This document shows, piece after piece, positions 38,715 to 48,088 of a stretch of 64,000 nt of DNA (position 1 is the stretch's first letter; every line of letters starts with the position of its first letter). The translations under genes and the position numbers were made by a program. Under the pieces are notes generated by a model. The model was not told where the DNA came from. It saw nothing but the letters and a program-made list of their open reading frames with translations, and made no database searches. Source of the DNA: Tabrizicola sp. (GTDB taxonomy: Bacteria > Pseudomonadota > Alphaproteobacteria > Rhodobacterales > Rhodobacteraceae); the NCBI GenBank assembly GCA_025458105.1, contig JALOTD010000004.1, forward strand, positions 22,303 through 86,302, read 5' to 3'.

Positions 38715-39069
38715 CTCTTCACCTTCCCACATAGCAGACACCCGCCGTCGCACGGCAGGCTTTCCCGTCACCATTAGAGCGCAACTTCTGGCAGAAGTGT
38801 GGCATTTGCTAACAGAATCTTCTGAAACCTGCAAAAATGGAAACAATTTCGGCAAGGATACCGGGAACTTGTTCCTCTGCTGGGCATATTTCCGGCTGGC
38901 AGTGTCGCCGTCGCTTGCCGTTCGGGCTGCAGCGATTCGCAGAAGGCGCCGGAACGGATGCGGACCGATCCTCGAACGCTCACAATTCGCCGGTTCAAGT
39001 TCACGGTCGCGCAAGCTATAGGGTGCCGCGTGGCGCGGAGTAGCGCCTTGCCGCTTTGGGAGGAATGGC

Positions 39070-40503
39070 ATGCAAGTCAATGGAGAGCCGAGCTTTCGTG
39101 AGTCGGTTGATCTGATGTTCAACCGGGCCGCGAAGCTGATGGACTTAAGTCCTGGGCTTGAGCAAAAAATCCGTGTCTGCAACTCGACTTACACGGTGCG
39201 CTTTGGGGTTCGGCTGCGCGGCAAGATCGAAACCTTCACCGGGTACCGCAGTGTGCATTCCGAACACATGGAACCCGTGAAGGGCGGGATTCGCTTCGCC
39301 CTGTCGGTCAACCAGGACGAGGTGGAGGCGCTTGCGGCTCTGATGACCTATAAATGCGCACTGGTTGAAACGCCCTTTGGTGGCTCCAAGGGGGGACTGT
39401 GCATCGATCCGCGCCAATGGGATGAACACGAACTGGAGCAGATCACCCGCCGCTTTGCCTATGAGCTGATCAAGCGCGACCTGATCCACCCTGCGCAGAA
39501 CGTGCCCGCCCCCGACATGGGCACGGGCGAGCGCGAAATGGCCTGGATCGCCGACCAATATGCACGCATGAACACGACGGACATCAACGCCAAGGCCTGC
39601 GTCACCGGGAAACCCCCGCACGCCGGTGGCATTCAGGGCCGGGTCGAGGCAACGGGCAGGGGTGTGCAATTCGCCCTGCGCGAGTTCTTCCGGCACCGGG
39701 AGGACGTGGCGAAGGCCGGTCTGAGCGGAGGCCTCGACGGAAAGCGGGTGATCGTTCAGGGCCTTGGTAACGTGGGCTACCATGCCGCAAAGTTCCTGTC
39801 CGAGGAAGACGGCTGCAAGATCATCGCCGTGATCGAGCGTGACGGCGCTTTGCTCAACCCCAATGGCCTGAACATCGAGGACATCCGGCAGTGGATGAAC
39901 GCGCATGGCGGTTTGCTGGCAGGATATCCTGGCGCGACCCATGTGGCCGATGGCGCGGCGGTCCTTGAAGAGGCCTGCGACATCCTGATCCCGGCCGCGA
40001 TGGAAGGGGTGATCAATCTTGGCAATGCCGAACGGATCAAGGCGCCCCTGATCATCGAGGCCGCCAACGGGCCGATTACGTTCGGTGCGGACGAGGTCCT
40101 GCGCAAGAAGGGCGTCGTGATCGTGCCGGACATGTATGCCAACGCGGGCGGCGTGACGGTCAGCTATTTCGAATGGGTGAAGAACCTGTCGCACATCCGG
40201 TTCGGGCGGATGCAGCGGAGGGCGGAGGAGGCGCGCAGCCGGCTTCTCGTTGAGGAACTGGAGCGGCTCTCGGCAGACAAGGGCCTGGGCTGGTCGCTGG
40301 CAGACGGGTTCAAAGAGAAGTTCCTGACCGGCTCGGACGAGCTGGCACTTGTGCGGTCCGGTCTCGATGACACGATGCGTACGGCCTATCAGGCCATGCG
40401 CGAGATCTGGCATTCTCGTCAGGATGTCGAGGACCTGCGGGTCGCGGCCTACATCGTGTCGATCGACCGGGTGGCAAAGACCTATCGGTCAAAAGGGCTG
40501 TAG
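39070..40503 (+). CDS. Glu/Leu/Phe/Val-type NAD(P) glutamate dehydrogenase
   Basis: GYRSVHSEHMEPVKGGIRFA, ALMTYKCALVETPFGGSKGG, VPAPDMGTGEREMAWIADQY, VQGLGNVGYHAAKFL. Confidence 0.93.
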   Translation: MQVNGEPSFRESVDLMFNRAAKLMDLSPGLEQKIRVCNSTYTVRFGVRLRGKIETFTGYRSVHSEHMEPVKGGIRFALSVNQDEVEALAALMTYKCALVETPFGGSKGGLCIDPRQWDEHELEQITRRFAYELIKRDLIHPAQNVPAPDMGTGEREMAWIADQYARMNTTDINAKACVTGKPPHAGGIQGRVEATGRGVQFALREFFRHREDVAKAGLSGGLDGKRVIVQGLGNVGYHAAKFLSEEDGCKIIAVIERDGALLNPNGLNIEDIRQWMNAHGGLLAGYPGATHVADGAAVLEEACDILIPAAMEGVINLGNAERIKAPLIIEAANGPITFGADEVLRKKGVVIVPDMYANAGGVTVSYFEWVKNLSHIRFGRMQRRAEEARSRLLVEELERLSADKGLGWSLADGFKEKFLTGSDELALVRSGLDDTMRTAYQAMREIWHSRQDVEDLRVAAYIVSIDRVAKTYRSKGL

Positions 40504-40505
40504 GT

Positions 40506-41420
40506 TTGCCGCGGATCCGGTTGATCGAAACTGGCGGGACGATCTGCATGATCCACGGACCGGGTGGGCTGCGGCCTGCCCGGGACCGTGTCGGCACCGC
40601 CATCCGGCAGATCGCATCCACAGTCGACTTCACCGCCGAAGCGCATCAGCCGCTTATCGACAGTGCAGAGGTCGGGCCGGCACTGTGGAACTGGCTGATC
40701 GGGCGCCTTCTGGCCGAACCCGGGCCGGTCGTCGTCACGCATGGCACCGACACGCTGGCCTTTACCGGCGCGGCCCTGGATGCGGCACTTGCTGGGCTGG
40801 AGGTCTCTGTCGTCCTTTGCGGGGCGATGCAGCCTTTGGACACGCCTGGAGGTGACGCCGAGGGTAACCTGCGGGTGGCCTTGGCGGCGGCAGAGCAGGC
40901 CAAGCCCGGGGTCTGGCTGGCTATCTCGGGACGGCTGATGCCCGCGGGCCGAGTGACGAAGGTTCAAAGTACGGGCAGTGATGCCTTCCAACTGGCCGGG
41001 GAGGTCGCAAGTCCGAAGCCCGGGGCTGGGCGATGGTTCAATCCGTCGCTCAGGGTCGCGGTGCTGACCATTGCACCGGGCCTGACGGCCGAGAGCATGG
41101 CGGCCATGCTGGCGGGTCTGGATGGCGCAGTGCTGCGGGTCTATGGCGCGGGGACCCTGCCTGCCGCATTGGCTGCACCGATGGCCGAGGCGGTCGCGCG
41201 CGGATGCCGGATCGTTGCCGTAAGCCAGACCCTGCATGGGCAGATTTCTCCGGGAGCTTACGCGGCAGGGGCGCGGCTGTGGGAGGCCGGGGTCATTTCC
41301 GGCGGTGCGCAGTCGGTCGAGCAGGCTTTGGCCCGGCTGTGGTTGCAGATGTCGGCTGCGGCGGACCGAGAGCGACCTGCAGTGTCGCAGTCAGCACAGG
41401 ATTTCCCCGTCGTCTCTTGA
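40506..41420 (+). CDS. L-asparaginase family protein
   Basis: IRLIETGGTICM, VVVTHGTDTLAFTGAALDAAL, GAMQPLDTPGGDAEGNLRVAL. Confidence 0.88.
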   Translation: MPRIRLIETGGTICMIHGPGGLRPARDRVGTAIRQIASTVDFTAEAHQPLIDSAEVGPALWNWLIGRLLAEPGPVVVTHGTDTLAFTGAALDAALAGLEVSVVLCGAMQPLDTPGGDAEGNLRVALAAAEQAKPGVWLAISGRLMPAGRVTKVQSTGSDAFQLAGEVASPKPGAGRWFNPSLRVAVLTIAPGLTAESMAAMLAGLDGAVLRVYGAGTLPAALAAPMAEAVARGCRIVAVSQTLHGQISPGAYAAGARLWEAGVISGGAQSVEQALARLWLQMSAAADRERPAVSQSAQDFPVVS

Positions 41421-41428
41421 ATAACCGA

Positions 41429-41458
41429 TCCTGTCCCGGTTTGATGCGCGGGACAGGA
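41429..41458 (+). promoter_or_regulatory. hairpin overlapping the soxB Shine-Dalgarno
   Basis: TCCTGTCCCG-10nt-CGGGACAGGA; SD AGGAG at 41455-41459; ATG at 41463. Confidence 0.5.
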
Positions 41459-41462
41459 GAAC

Positions 41463-42719
41463 ATGACGATGCGCTATTCCGGCCTGAAGGTCATCACCGA
41501 GGGGCTTTTCGGCAACAAGGGCTGGACGCCTGCCTGGCGCGACCCCTCGCCGAAGGCGGACTACGATGTCGTGATCATCGGCGGCGGTGGGCACGGGCTG
41601 TCGACGGCCTATTACCTGGCCAAGAACCACGGGATCACCAATGTCGCGGTCTTGGAGAAGGGGTATCTCGGGTCCGGCAACATCGGCCGGAATACGACGA
41701 TTGTGCGCGCCAACTACTTCCTGCCGGGGAACAGCGAATTCTATTCGCATTCGATGAAGCTGTGGGAAGGCTTGGAGAGCGAGCTGAACTACAACGTCAT
41801 GCATTCGCAGCGGGGCCTGATCAACCTTTTCCATTCCGACGGCCAGCGCGATGCCTTCGTGCGGCGCGGGAATGCGATGATAAATCAGGGGGATGACGCG
41901 ATCCTCTTGGACCGGGACGGGGTGCGGGAGCATCTGCCGTACCTCGATTTCGACAACACGCGGTTCCCGATCTATGGGGGTCTTCTGCACCCTCGTGGCG
42001 GCTCCGCCCGGCATGACGCCGTGGCCTGGGGCTATGCGCGGGGGGCAGACAGCCGGGGCGTCGACCTGATCCAGAACTGTGAGGTTACGGGGATAGACAT
42101 CCAGAACGGCAAGGTCCTGGGGGTCCAGACCACGCGGGGGGCGATCCGGGCGAAGAAGGTGGGGATCATTGTCGCGGGCCGGTCGTCCCAGGTCGCCGCT
42201 ATGGCGGGAATGCGGTTGCCGATCGAGAGCCATGTGTTGCAGGCGTTTGTGACCGAGGGGCTGAAGCCGGTGATTAACCATGTGATCAGCTTTGGCATGG
42301 GGCACTTCTATATCAGCCAGTCGGACAAGGGCGGGTTGGTGTTCGGTGGGGACCTCGATTTCTACGCCAGCTACGCCGCGCGGGGGAACCTGCCGATGGT
42401 CGAGCATGTGATGGAAGCGGGCATGACGCTGATGCCGATGATCGGGCGCGCCAAAGTGTTGCGGTCCTGGGGCGGGATCATGGACATGTCGCCCGATGGG
42501 TCCCCCATCATCGACAAGACGCATATTGACGGGCTCTTCATCGACTGCGGCTGGAACTACGGGGGATTCAAGGCGGTGCCTGCGTCCGGCTGGTGCATGG
42601 CGCATCTGATGGCGACTGGCGAGCCGCACGAGGTGGCGCGAAAGTTCCGGCTGGACCGCTTTGCGACGGGGCATCTTCTTGACGAAGAAGGCACCGGCAG
42701 CCAGCACAACCTGCATTGA
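41463..42719 (+). CDS. soxB: sarcosine oxidase beta subunit
   Basis: DVVIIGGGGHGLSTAYYLAKNHGITNVAVLEKGYLGSGNIGRNTTIVRANY. Confidence 0.95.
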   Translation: MTMRYSGLKVITEGLFGNKGWTPAWRDPSPKADYDVVIIGGGGHGLSTAYYLAKNHGITNVAVLEKGYLGSGNIGRNTTIVRANYFLPGNSEFYSHSMKLWEGLESELNYNVMHSQRGLINLFHSDGQRDAFVRRGNAMINQGDDAILLDRDGVREHLPYLDFDNTRFPIYGGLLHPRGGSARHDAVAWGYARGADSRGVDLIQNCEVTGIDIQNGKVLGVQTTRGAIRAKKVGIIVAGRSSQVAAMAGMRLPIESHVLQAFVTEGLKPVINHVISFGMGHFYISQSDKGGLVFGGDLDFYASYAARGNLPMVEHVMEAGMTLMPMIGRAKVLRSWGGIMDMSPDGSPIIDKTHIDGLFIDCGWNYGGFKAVPASGWCMAHLMATGEPHEVARKFRLDRFATGHLLDEEGTGSQHNLH

Positions 42720-42758
42720 GGAGGCGCAGGATGGATGTGTCGTTCCGCCTTACCCTGG

Positions 42759-42781
42759 CCCTCTCCCCCGAGGGGAGAGGG
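42759..42781. repeat. GC-rich hairpin element inside sox operon
   Basis: CCCTCTCCCC-CGA-GGGGAGAGGG perfect inverted repeat. Confidence 0.6.
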
Positions 42782-42888
42782 GACGCTTGGGGCCTGCGGG
42801 GTGCCATGGGACTGACGCTGCGCCCTGAGCCGACTGTGGCTGCCTCCGGCGGGGATATTTTTGCAAAGATGAAAGCAGGAGCCGGATC

Positions 42889-43152
42889 ATGCGGCTGACA
42901 TGTCCCTTGTGCGGTGAGCGGGACCGGCGGGAGTTCTACTACTATGGGGCGGAGGATTATCTGCACCGGCCTGCGGAGGGCGCGCCCTTGGCGGAGTGGG
43001 ACAACTACCTGCACCTGAGGGACAATCCGGCAGGGGTGACGAAGGACCTATGGTATCATGAGGCGGGGTGTTCGCAGTGGCTTCTGGTCACGCGGAACAC
43101 GGTCACGCATGAGATCCTTGGGGCGGAATTGGTGGCGGAGCGCAAGGCATGA
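42889..43152 (+). CDS. soxD: sarcosine oxidase delta subunit
   Basis: MRLTCPLCGERDRREFYYYGAED; WDNYLHLRDNPAGVTKDLWYHEAGCSQWLLVTRNTVTHEI. Confidence 0.93.
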   Translation: MRLTCPLCGERDRREFYYYGAEDYLHRPAEGAPLAEWDNYLHLRDNPAGVTKDLWYHEAGCSQWLLVTRNTVTHEILGAELVAERKA

Positions 43153-46058
43153 GGATCGACGGCAAGGGGCTGATCGACCGGACGAAGCCGGTCCGCTTCC
43201 GCTTCGACGGGAAGGATTATGCGGGGTACAAGGGGGATACCTTGGCCTCGGCTTTGCTCGCCAACGATGTGCGGCTGGTGGGGCGGTCGTTCAAGTATCA
43301 CCGGCCCAGAGGCGTGCTGACGTCGGGGTCCGAGGAGCCAAATGCGCTGGTCGAGGTCGTGGGGCCGTCGAACCAGACGCCCAACGTGCGCGCGACGATG
43401 CAGGAGGTGTTCGAGGGGCTGGTGGCGCAGTCGCAGAACCGGCTGGGTTCCTTGCGCTTTGATCTGCTGGCGGTGAACGATTACCTGTCGCCGTTCCTGT
43501 CGGCGGGGTTCTACTACAAGACCTTCATGTGGCCGCGCGCCTTCTGGGAGGGGCTGTACGAGCCGCTGATCCGGCGGGCGGCGGGGCTGGGGAGCCTTTC
43601 GGGCAAGCACGATGAAGGGACCTACGAGAAGGCCTTCGCCTTCTGCGACGTGCTGGTGATCGGCTCCGGTCCGGCAGGGCTGATGGCCGCGCTGACGGCG
43701 GGGCGGTCTGGGGCGGATGTGATCCTGTGCGAGGAGAGCCATACGCTGGGCGGGCGTTTGCTGTCGGACGGCGGGACCATCGGGGGAGTTCCTGCGGGGG
43801 AGTGGGTGGCGCAGGTGGTGGCTGAACTGCAGGCGCTGCCGAACGTGCGGATCATGCCGCGGACGACGGTGACGGGGGCCTATGACCACGGCACCTATGG
43901 CGCGCTGGAGCGGGTCGGGCTGCACAAGCCCGCCCGCCCGAACCTGCCGCGTGAGTGTTTCTGGCGGATCGTCGCGAAGCATGCGGTTTTGGCCTCCGGC
44001 GCCTTGGAACGTCCGGTGGCCTTCGAGAACAACGACCGGCCGGGGATCATGATGGCCAGCGCCGTCCGGACCTACCTCAACCGCTATGGCGTGGTGCCAG
44101 GTAAGCGGGTGACCGTGTTTGCGAATACCGATCAGGCCCGCGCGGTGGCGCGCGAGTTGCTGTCGGCGGGGGTGCAGGTCGCGGCGATCATCGACCCGCG
44201 TCCCGATGCCTTCAGTGTCGAGGATTGCCCGGTGCATGTCGGCGCTGAGGTGATCGACACGCGCGGTCGCATGGGGCTGCGCGGGATCACGGTGCGGAAG
44301 GGGTCGGAGACCTTTGAGATCGAGACCGACTGTCTGGCGATGTCGGGCGGCTGGAACCCGACGCTTCATCTGACCTGCCATATGAACGGGCGTCCCCGGT
44401 GGAGCGAGGAGTTGGCGGCCTTCGTTCCGATGGAGGGTGCGGTGCCTGGGCTGGTCGCGGTGGGGGCGGCTAATGGGTCGTTCTCGACGCATGGCGCGCT
44501 GACCACGGGCCATGCGGCGGCCATGCGCGCGGTGGAGGCTTTGGGGCGGAAGGTGTCCGTCGCGGTGCCCGAGGCTGAGGACATGCCTTACCGGCTGAAG
44601 GCTTTGTGGGCGGTGGAGGGGAAGGGCCGCGCTTGGCTCGACTTTGCCAATGACGTGACGACCAAGGACGTGAAGCTGGCGGCGCAGGAAGGGTTCCGGT
44701 CGGTCGAGCACATGAAGCGCTACACGACGCAAGGGATGGCGCCGGATCAGGGGAAGAACTCGAACGTCGCGGCGCTGGCGGTCTTGGCGGATGCGACGGG
44801 GCGGGGGATTGCCGAGACGGGGGTGACGACCTTCCGGCCGCCCTATACTCCAGTGTCCATCGCGGCGATGGGGGCCGGGGGCCGGGCAGAAGGGTTCGCG
44901 CCGCAACGGTTCCTCACCAGCGATCAGGCCAGCCGCGACCGGGGTGCGCCGATGATCGAGGCGGGGCTGTGGTACAGGCCGTCTTACTTCCCGAAGCCGG
45001 GGGAAAGAACCTGGCGCGAGGCATGTGACCGCGAAGTGACGATGGTGCGGCAAGCGGTGGGGATCGCCGATGTCTCGACGCTGGGCAAGATCGACATTCA
45101 GGGAAAGGATGCGGGCCGCTTCCTGGATTTCGTCTATACCAATACCTTCAGCTCGCTTCCGGTGGGCCGGGTCCGCTATGGCCTGATGCTGCGCGAGGAT
45201 GGGCTGGTGCTGGACGACGGCACCTCGGCCCGGCTGGGACAGGACCATTACCTGATGACCACCACCACCGCCGCGGCGGGGCTGGTGATGCGGCATTTGG
45301 ATTTCGTTCATCAGGCTTTCTGCTCGGATTGGCAGGTGCGGTTCATCAGCGTCACCGAAAGCTGGGCGCAGTTCGCGGTGGCCGGGCCAAAGGCGCGGGC
45401 GCTTCTGTCGGGCTACCTTGGCCAGCCGGTCGATCTGCCCTTTATGAGCGTGGCGCCCATCAAAGTCGGCGGGGTCGAGGGGCGGCTGTTCCGAATCTCG
45501 TTCTCGGGCGAGGAAGGGTATGAGATCGCGGTGCCAACCCGCTATGGCGAGGCGCTGTTCCGCGACCTTCTGGCCCGGGCCGAGACGATGGGCGGCGGAC
45601 CATACGGGATGGAAGCGCTGAACGTCCTTCGGATCGAGAAGGGGTTCATTACGCACGCCGAGATTCATGGCCGGGTGACCGCGCATGACATCGGGATGGA
45701 GAAGATGGTCTCAGTCAAGAAGGACTGCATCGGCAAGGCTGCCGCCACGCGGCCAGGTCTTTGGGGGCCGGAGCGGGAGCAGTTGGTGGGACTGAAGGCG
45801 CAAGGGCCGATTTCGGCGGGAGCGCATCTGTTTGTCCCGGGAACAGAGGTCCATCGTGAGACGGACCAGGGCTATGTCACCAGCGTCTGCTGGTCGCCGA
45901 CCGTGGGGGCCTGGCTGGGCCTTGGGTTCCTGAAGGACGGACGGGCGCGTCTGGGCGAGAAGGTGCGGCTGGTCGACCATCTGCGGGGCCTCGATGTGAT
46001 CTGCGAGGTTTGCCTACCCGTGTTCCACGATCCCGAGGGGGAGAAGCTGCGTGCCTGA
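43149..46058 (+). CDS. soxA: sarcosine oxidase alpha subunit
   Basis: FDGKDYAGYKGDTLASALLANDVRLVGRSFKYHRPRGVLTSGSEEPNAL; GSGPAGLMAAL; C-terminal GcvT-like domain. Confidence 0.95.
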   Translation: MRIDGKGLIDRTKPVRFRFDGKDYAGYKGDTLASALLANDVRLVGRSFKYHRPRGVLTSGSEEPNALVEVVGPSNQTPNVRATMQEVFEGLVAQSQNRLGSLRFDLLAVNDYLSPFLSAGFYYKTFMWPRAFWEGLYEPLIRRAAGLGSLSGKHDEGTYEKAFAFCDVLVIGSGPAGLMAALTAGRSGADVILCEESHTLGGRLLSDGGTIGGVPAGEWVAQVVAELQALPNVRIMPRTTVTGAYDHGTYGALERVGLHKPARPNLPRECFWRIVAKHAVLASGALERPVAFENNDRPGIMMASAVRTYLNRYGVVPGKRVTVFANTDQARAVARELLSAGVQVAAIIDPRPDAFSVEDCPVHVGAEVIDTRGRMGLRGITVRKGSETFEIETDCLAMSGGWNPTLHLTCHMNGRPRWSEELAAFVPMEGAVPGLVAVGAANGSFSTHGALTTGHAAAMRAVEALGRKVSVAVPEAEDMPYRLKALWAVEGKGRAWLDFANDVTTKDVKLAAQEGFRSVEHMKRYTTQGMAPDQGKNSNVAALAVLADATGRGIAETGVTTFRPPYTPVSIAAMGAGGRAEGFAPQRFLTSDQASRDRGAPMIEAGLWYRPSYFPKPGERTWREACDREVTMVRQAVGIADVSTLGKIDIQGKDAGRFLDFVYTNTFSSLPVGRVRYGLMLREDGLVLDDGTSARLGQDHYLMTTTTAAAGLVMRHLDFVHQAFCSDWQVRFISVTESWAQFAVAGPKARALLSGYLGQPVDLPFMSVAPIKVGGVEGRLFRISFSGEEGYEIAVPTRYGEALFRDLLARAETMGGGPYGMEALNVLRIEKGFITHAEIHGRVTAHDIGMEKMVSVKKDCIGKAAATRPGLWGPEREQLVGLKAQGPISAGAHLFVPGTEVHRETDQGYVTSVCWSPTVGAWLGLGFLKDGRARLGEKVRLVDHLRGLDVICEVCLPVFHDPEGEKLRA

Positions 46059-46596
46059 GCTAATTGCGAAATCCGCCCTTGAGGGGCGCAGTCTGGCGCT
46101 GGGCGGGGTGACTCTGGCCGAAGTGGATACCGGTCCGATCACCTCAATCGCGGTCTTCCCCGGCGGGGCGAAGGCACTGGCAAAGGGGTTGAAGACCTTG
46201 GGCTTGTCGATGCCCGCGCCGAATAGCTTCACCGAAAAGAAGGGTGCGCGGAGTGTCTGGACGGGGCGGGATCAGGCGTTCCTGATCGGCGTCGCCCCCC
46301 CGGCACTGGAGGGCGCGGCCCTGACCGACCAGTCGGACGGCTGGGCGGCGCTGGCGCTGTCTGGCTTGGGGGCGGTCGATGTACTGGCGCGGCTGGTGCC
46401 GCTTGACCTGCGGCTGACGGCCTGTCCGGTCGGCACGGCGGTGCGGACGCAGGTGAACCACATGAACGCGATCATCCTGCGGACCGGGGATTATGCGTTC
46501 GAGATCATGGTTTTCCGATCTATGGCCCGGACGGCCTGGCATGAGTTGGAAACCACAATGGCTATGGTTGCGGCGCGGGCAGGGGTGAAAATCTAG
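46051..46596 (+). CDS. soxG: sarcosine oxidase gamma subunit
   Basis: Position after soxA; MVFRSMARTAWHELETTM at C-terminus. Confidence 0.88.
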   Translation: MPELIAKSALEGRSLALGGVTLAEVDTGPITSIAVFPGGAKALAKGLKTLGLSMPAPNSFTEKKGARSVWTGRDQAFLIGVAPPALEGAALTDQSDGWAALALSGLGAVDVLARLVPLDLRLTACPVGTAVRTQVNHMNAIILRTGDYAFEIMVFRSMARTAWHELETTMAMVAARAGVKI

Positions 46597-46650
46597 GCGG
46601 AAACCTGCAGAGAGACGAATTTGTCACTGGCGTGTCATTAAAGGGGCGTT

Positions 46651-46687
46651 TACACCTTTCCTGAACCTGACTTTCAGAAAAGGTGTA
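46651..46687 (+). promoter_or_regulatory. 15-bp hairpin sequestering SD of the DegT-family gene
   Basis: TACACCTTTCCTGAA-CCTGACT-TTCAGAAAAGGTGTA (14/15 paired); ATG begins 3 nt after at 46691. Confidence 0.6.
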
Positions 46688-46690
46688 CGA

Positions 46691-47878
46691 ATGGCCCCCG
46701 ACGGTCAGACCCTTGCCCCCAACGTCTACGACGCCGAACCGATCCCCGAAGCCGCCCGGGCCGAGATCGACCGCCTGCTTCTTTCGGGTGACCTGTTCCG
46801 GTACACAGCTCCGTCTGATGCTCCGGTCGCGCTGCTGGAAAAGGAATTCGCCGAGCTTTTGGGCGCGCGCTATGCGCTGGCGGTGTCATCCTGTTCGGCG
46901 GCGCTGTTCCTGTCCCTGAAAGCGCTGGACCTGCCCAAGGGCGCGAAGGTGCTGATCCCGGCGTTCACTTTTGCGGCCGTGCCGTCCTCGGTCGTGCATG
47001 CTGACTGCGTGCCGGTGCTGGTCGAGGTGGGCGAGAACTACCGGGTCGATATGGCGGATTTCGCGAAGAAGCTGCCTGAGGCACAGGCGGTGATGATCAG
47101 CCATATGCGGGGGCATACCTCGGATATGGATGCGATCATGGCATTGTGCGACGCGGCGGGGGTGCCGGTGATCGAGGATGCGGCGCACTCCCTGGGAACG
47201 GTCTGGGGCGGGCGGAACATCGGGACGATCGGGAAGGTCGGGTGCTTCAGCTTCCAGTCCTACAAGCTGGTGAATGCGGGCGAAGGCGGCATCATGATCA
47301 CCGACGACCCCGAGATTGCCGCGCGGGCGATCATCATGTCCGGGGCCTATGAGACCAACTGGAAGAAGCATCCGGGCCTGACGAACTCTTGTGCGCATTG
47401 GCAGAACAAGCTGCCTCTCTATAACCTGCGGATGCAGAACCTGTCGGCGGCGGTGATCCGGCCGCAGCTGCCACTGGTAGCAGAACGTGTTGCCAAAGGG
47501 CGTGCGGGGCATGACCGTGTGGCGGACCAGTTGAACCTCTCGGCGCATCTGGCGGTGCCGGAGGCCTTGGGGCCCGAGGAGCGGGCGCCGGACTCGATAC
47601 AGTTCAACCTGGTGGGCGGCTGGTCCGACCGGGAGGCAGTGGATTTCCAGGCGGCAGCCAAGGCGCGGGGGGTCTCGGTTCAGGTTTTCGGGCTGAGCGA
47701 AGGGAATGCGCGGGCCTTCTGGAACTGGCAGTTCCTGGGCGAGGTGCCGGACCTGCCGCAAACGCGCGCCATGTTGATGCGGGCCTGCGACGTGCGATTG
47801 CCGACGCGGCTGACGGAAGGAGAACTGGACTATATCGCGGCGGCGATCGTCGATGCGGCGGCAGAGGTTCGCGGCTAA
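46691..47878 (+). CDS. DegT/DnrJ/EryC1/StrS family aminotransferase
   Basis: EKEFAELLGARYALAVSSCSAALFLSLKAL, VPVIEDAAHSLGTVW, GCFSFQSYKLVNAGEGGIMITDD (PLP Lys). Confidence 0.9.
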   Translation: MAPDGQTLAPNVYDAEPIPEAARAEIDRLLLSGDLFRYTAPSDAPVALLEKEFAELLGARYALAVSSCSAALFLSLKALDLPKGAKVLIPAFTFAAVPSSVVHADCVPVLVEVGENYRVDMADFAKKLPEAQAVMISHMRGHTSDMDAIMALCDAAGVPVIEDAAHSLGTVWGGRNIGTIGKVGCFSFQSYKLVNAGEGGIMITDDPEIAARAIIMSGAYETNWKKHPGLTNSCAHWQNKLPLYNLRMQNLSAAVIRPQLPLVAERVAKGRAGHDRVADQLNLSAHLAVPEALGPEERAPDSIQFNLVGGWSDREAVDFQAAAKARGVSVQVFGLSEGNARAFWNWQFLGEVPDLPQTRAMLMRACDVRLPTRLTEGELDYIAAAIVDAAAEVRG

Positions 47879-47880
47879 CC

Positions 47881-47954
47881 TGTCCACCCGTGGACAGGAT
47901 AACATGACCGATTGAAATCAAAGGGTTGGGCGTGATCGTTCTGGACGCGTCAAC
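47881..47954 (+). repeat. composite palindromic repeat, copy E (diverged)
   Basis: TGTCCACCCGTGGACA; 19 nt; AATCAAAGGGTTG-GG-CGTGATCGTT-8nt-GTCAAC. Confidence 0.75.
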
Positions 47955-48088
47955 CCTTTTCAGACCTGCCCCTCACCCCCGGCCCCTCTCCCCCAAGGGG
48001 CGAGGGGTGACCTCTGCAAATCGCGCGCGACCAATGTGCAGCGGCCCTTGCCTTGCGCCGGCTGTGGGTCGTCGGTGTCTGGACCCGA

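Noticed and set aside
43056-45686. 876-aa minus-strand ORF opposite soxA
   Set aside because: Antisense shadow ORF of a high-GC gene; low-complexity Arg/His/Pro-rich translation, while the plus strand encodes clear SoxA
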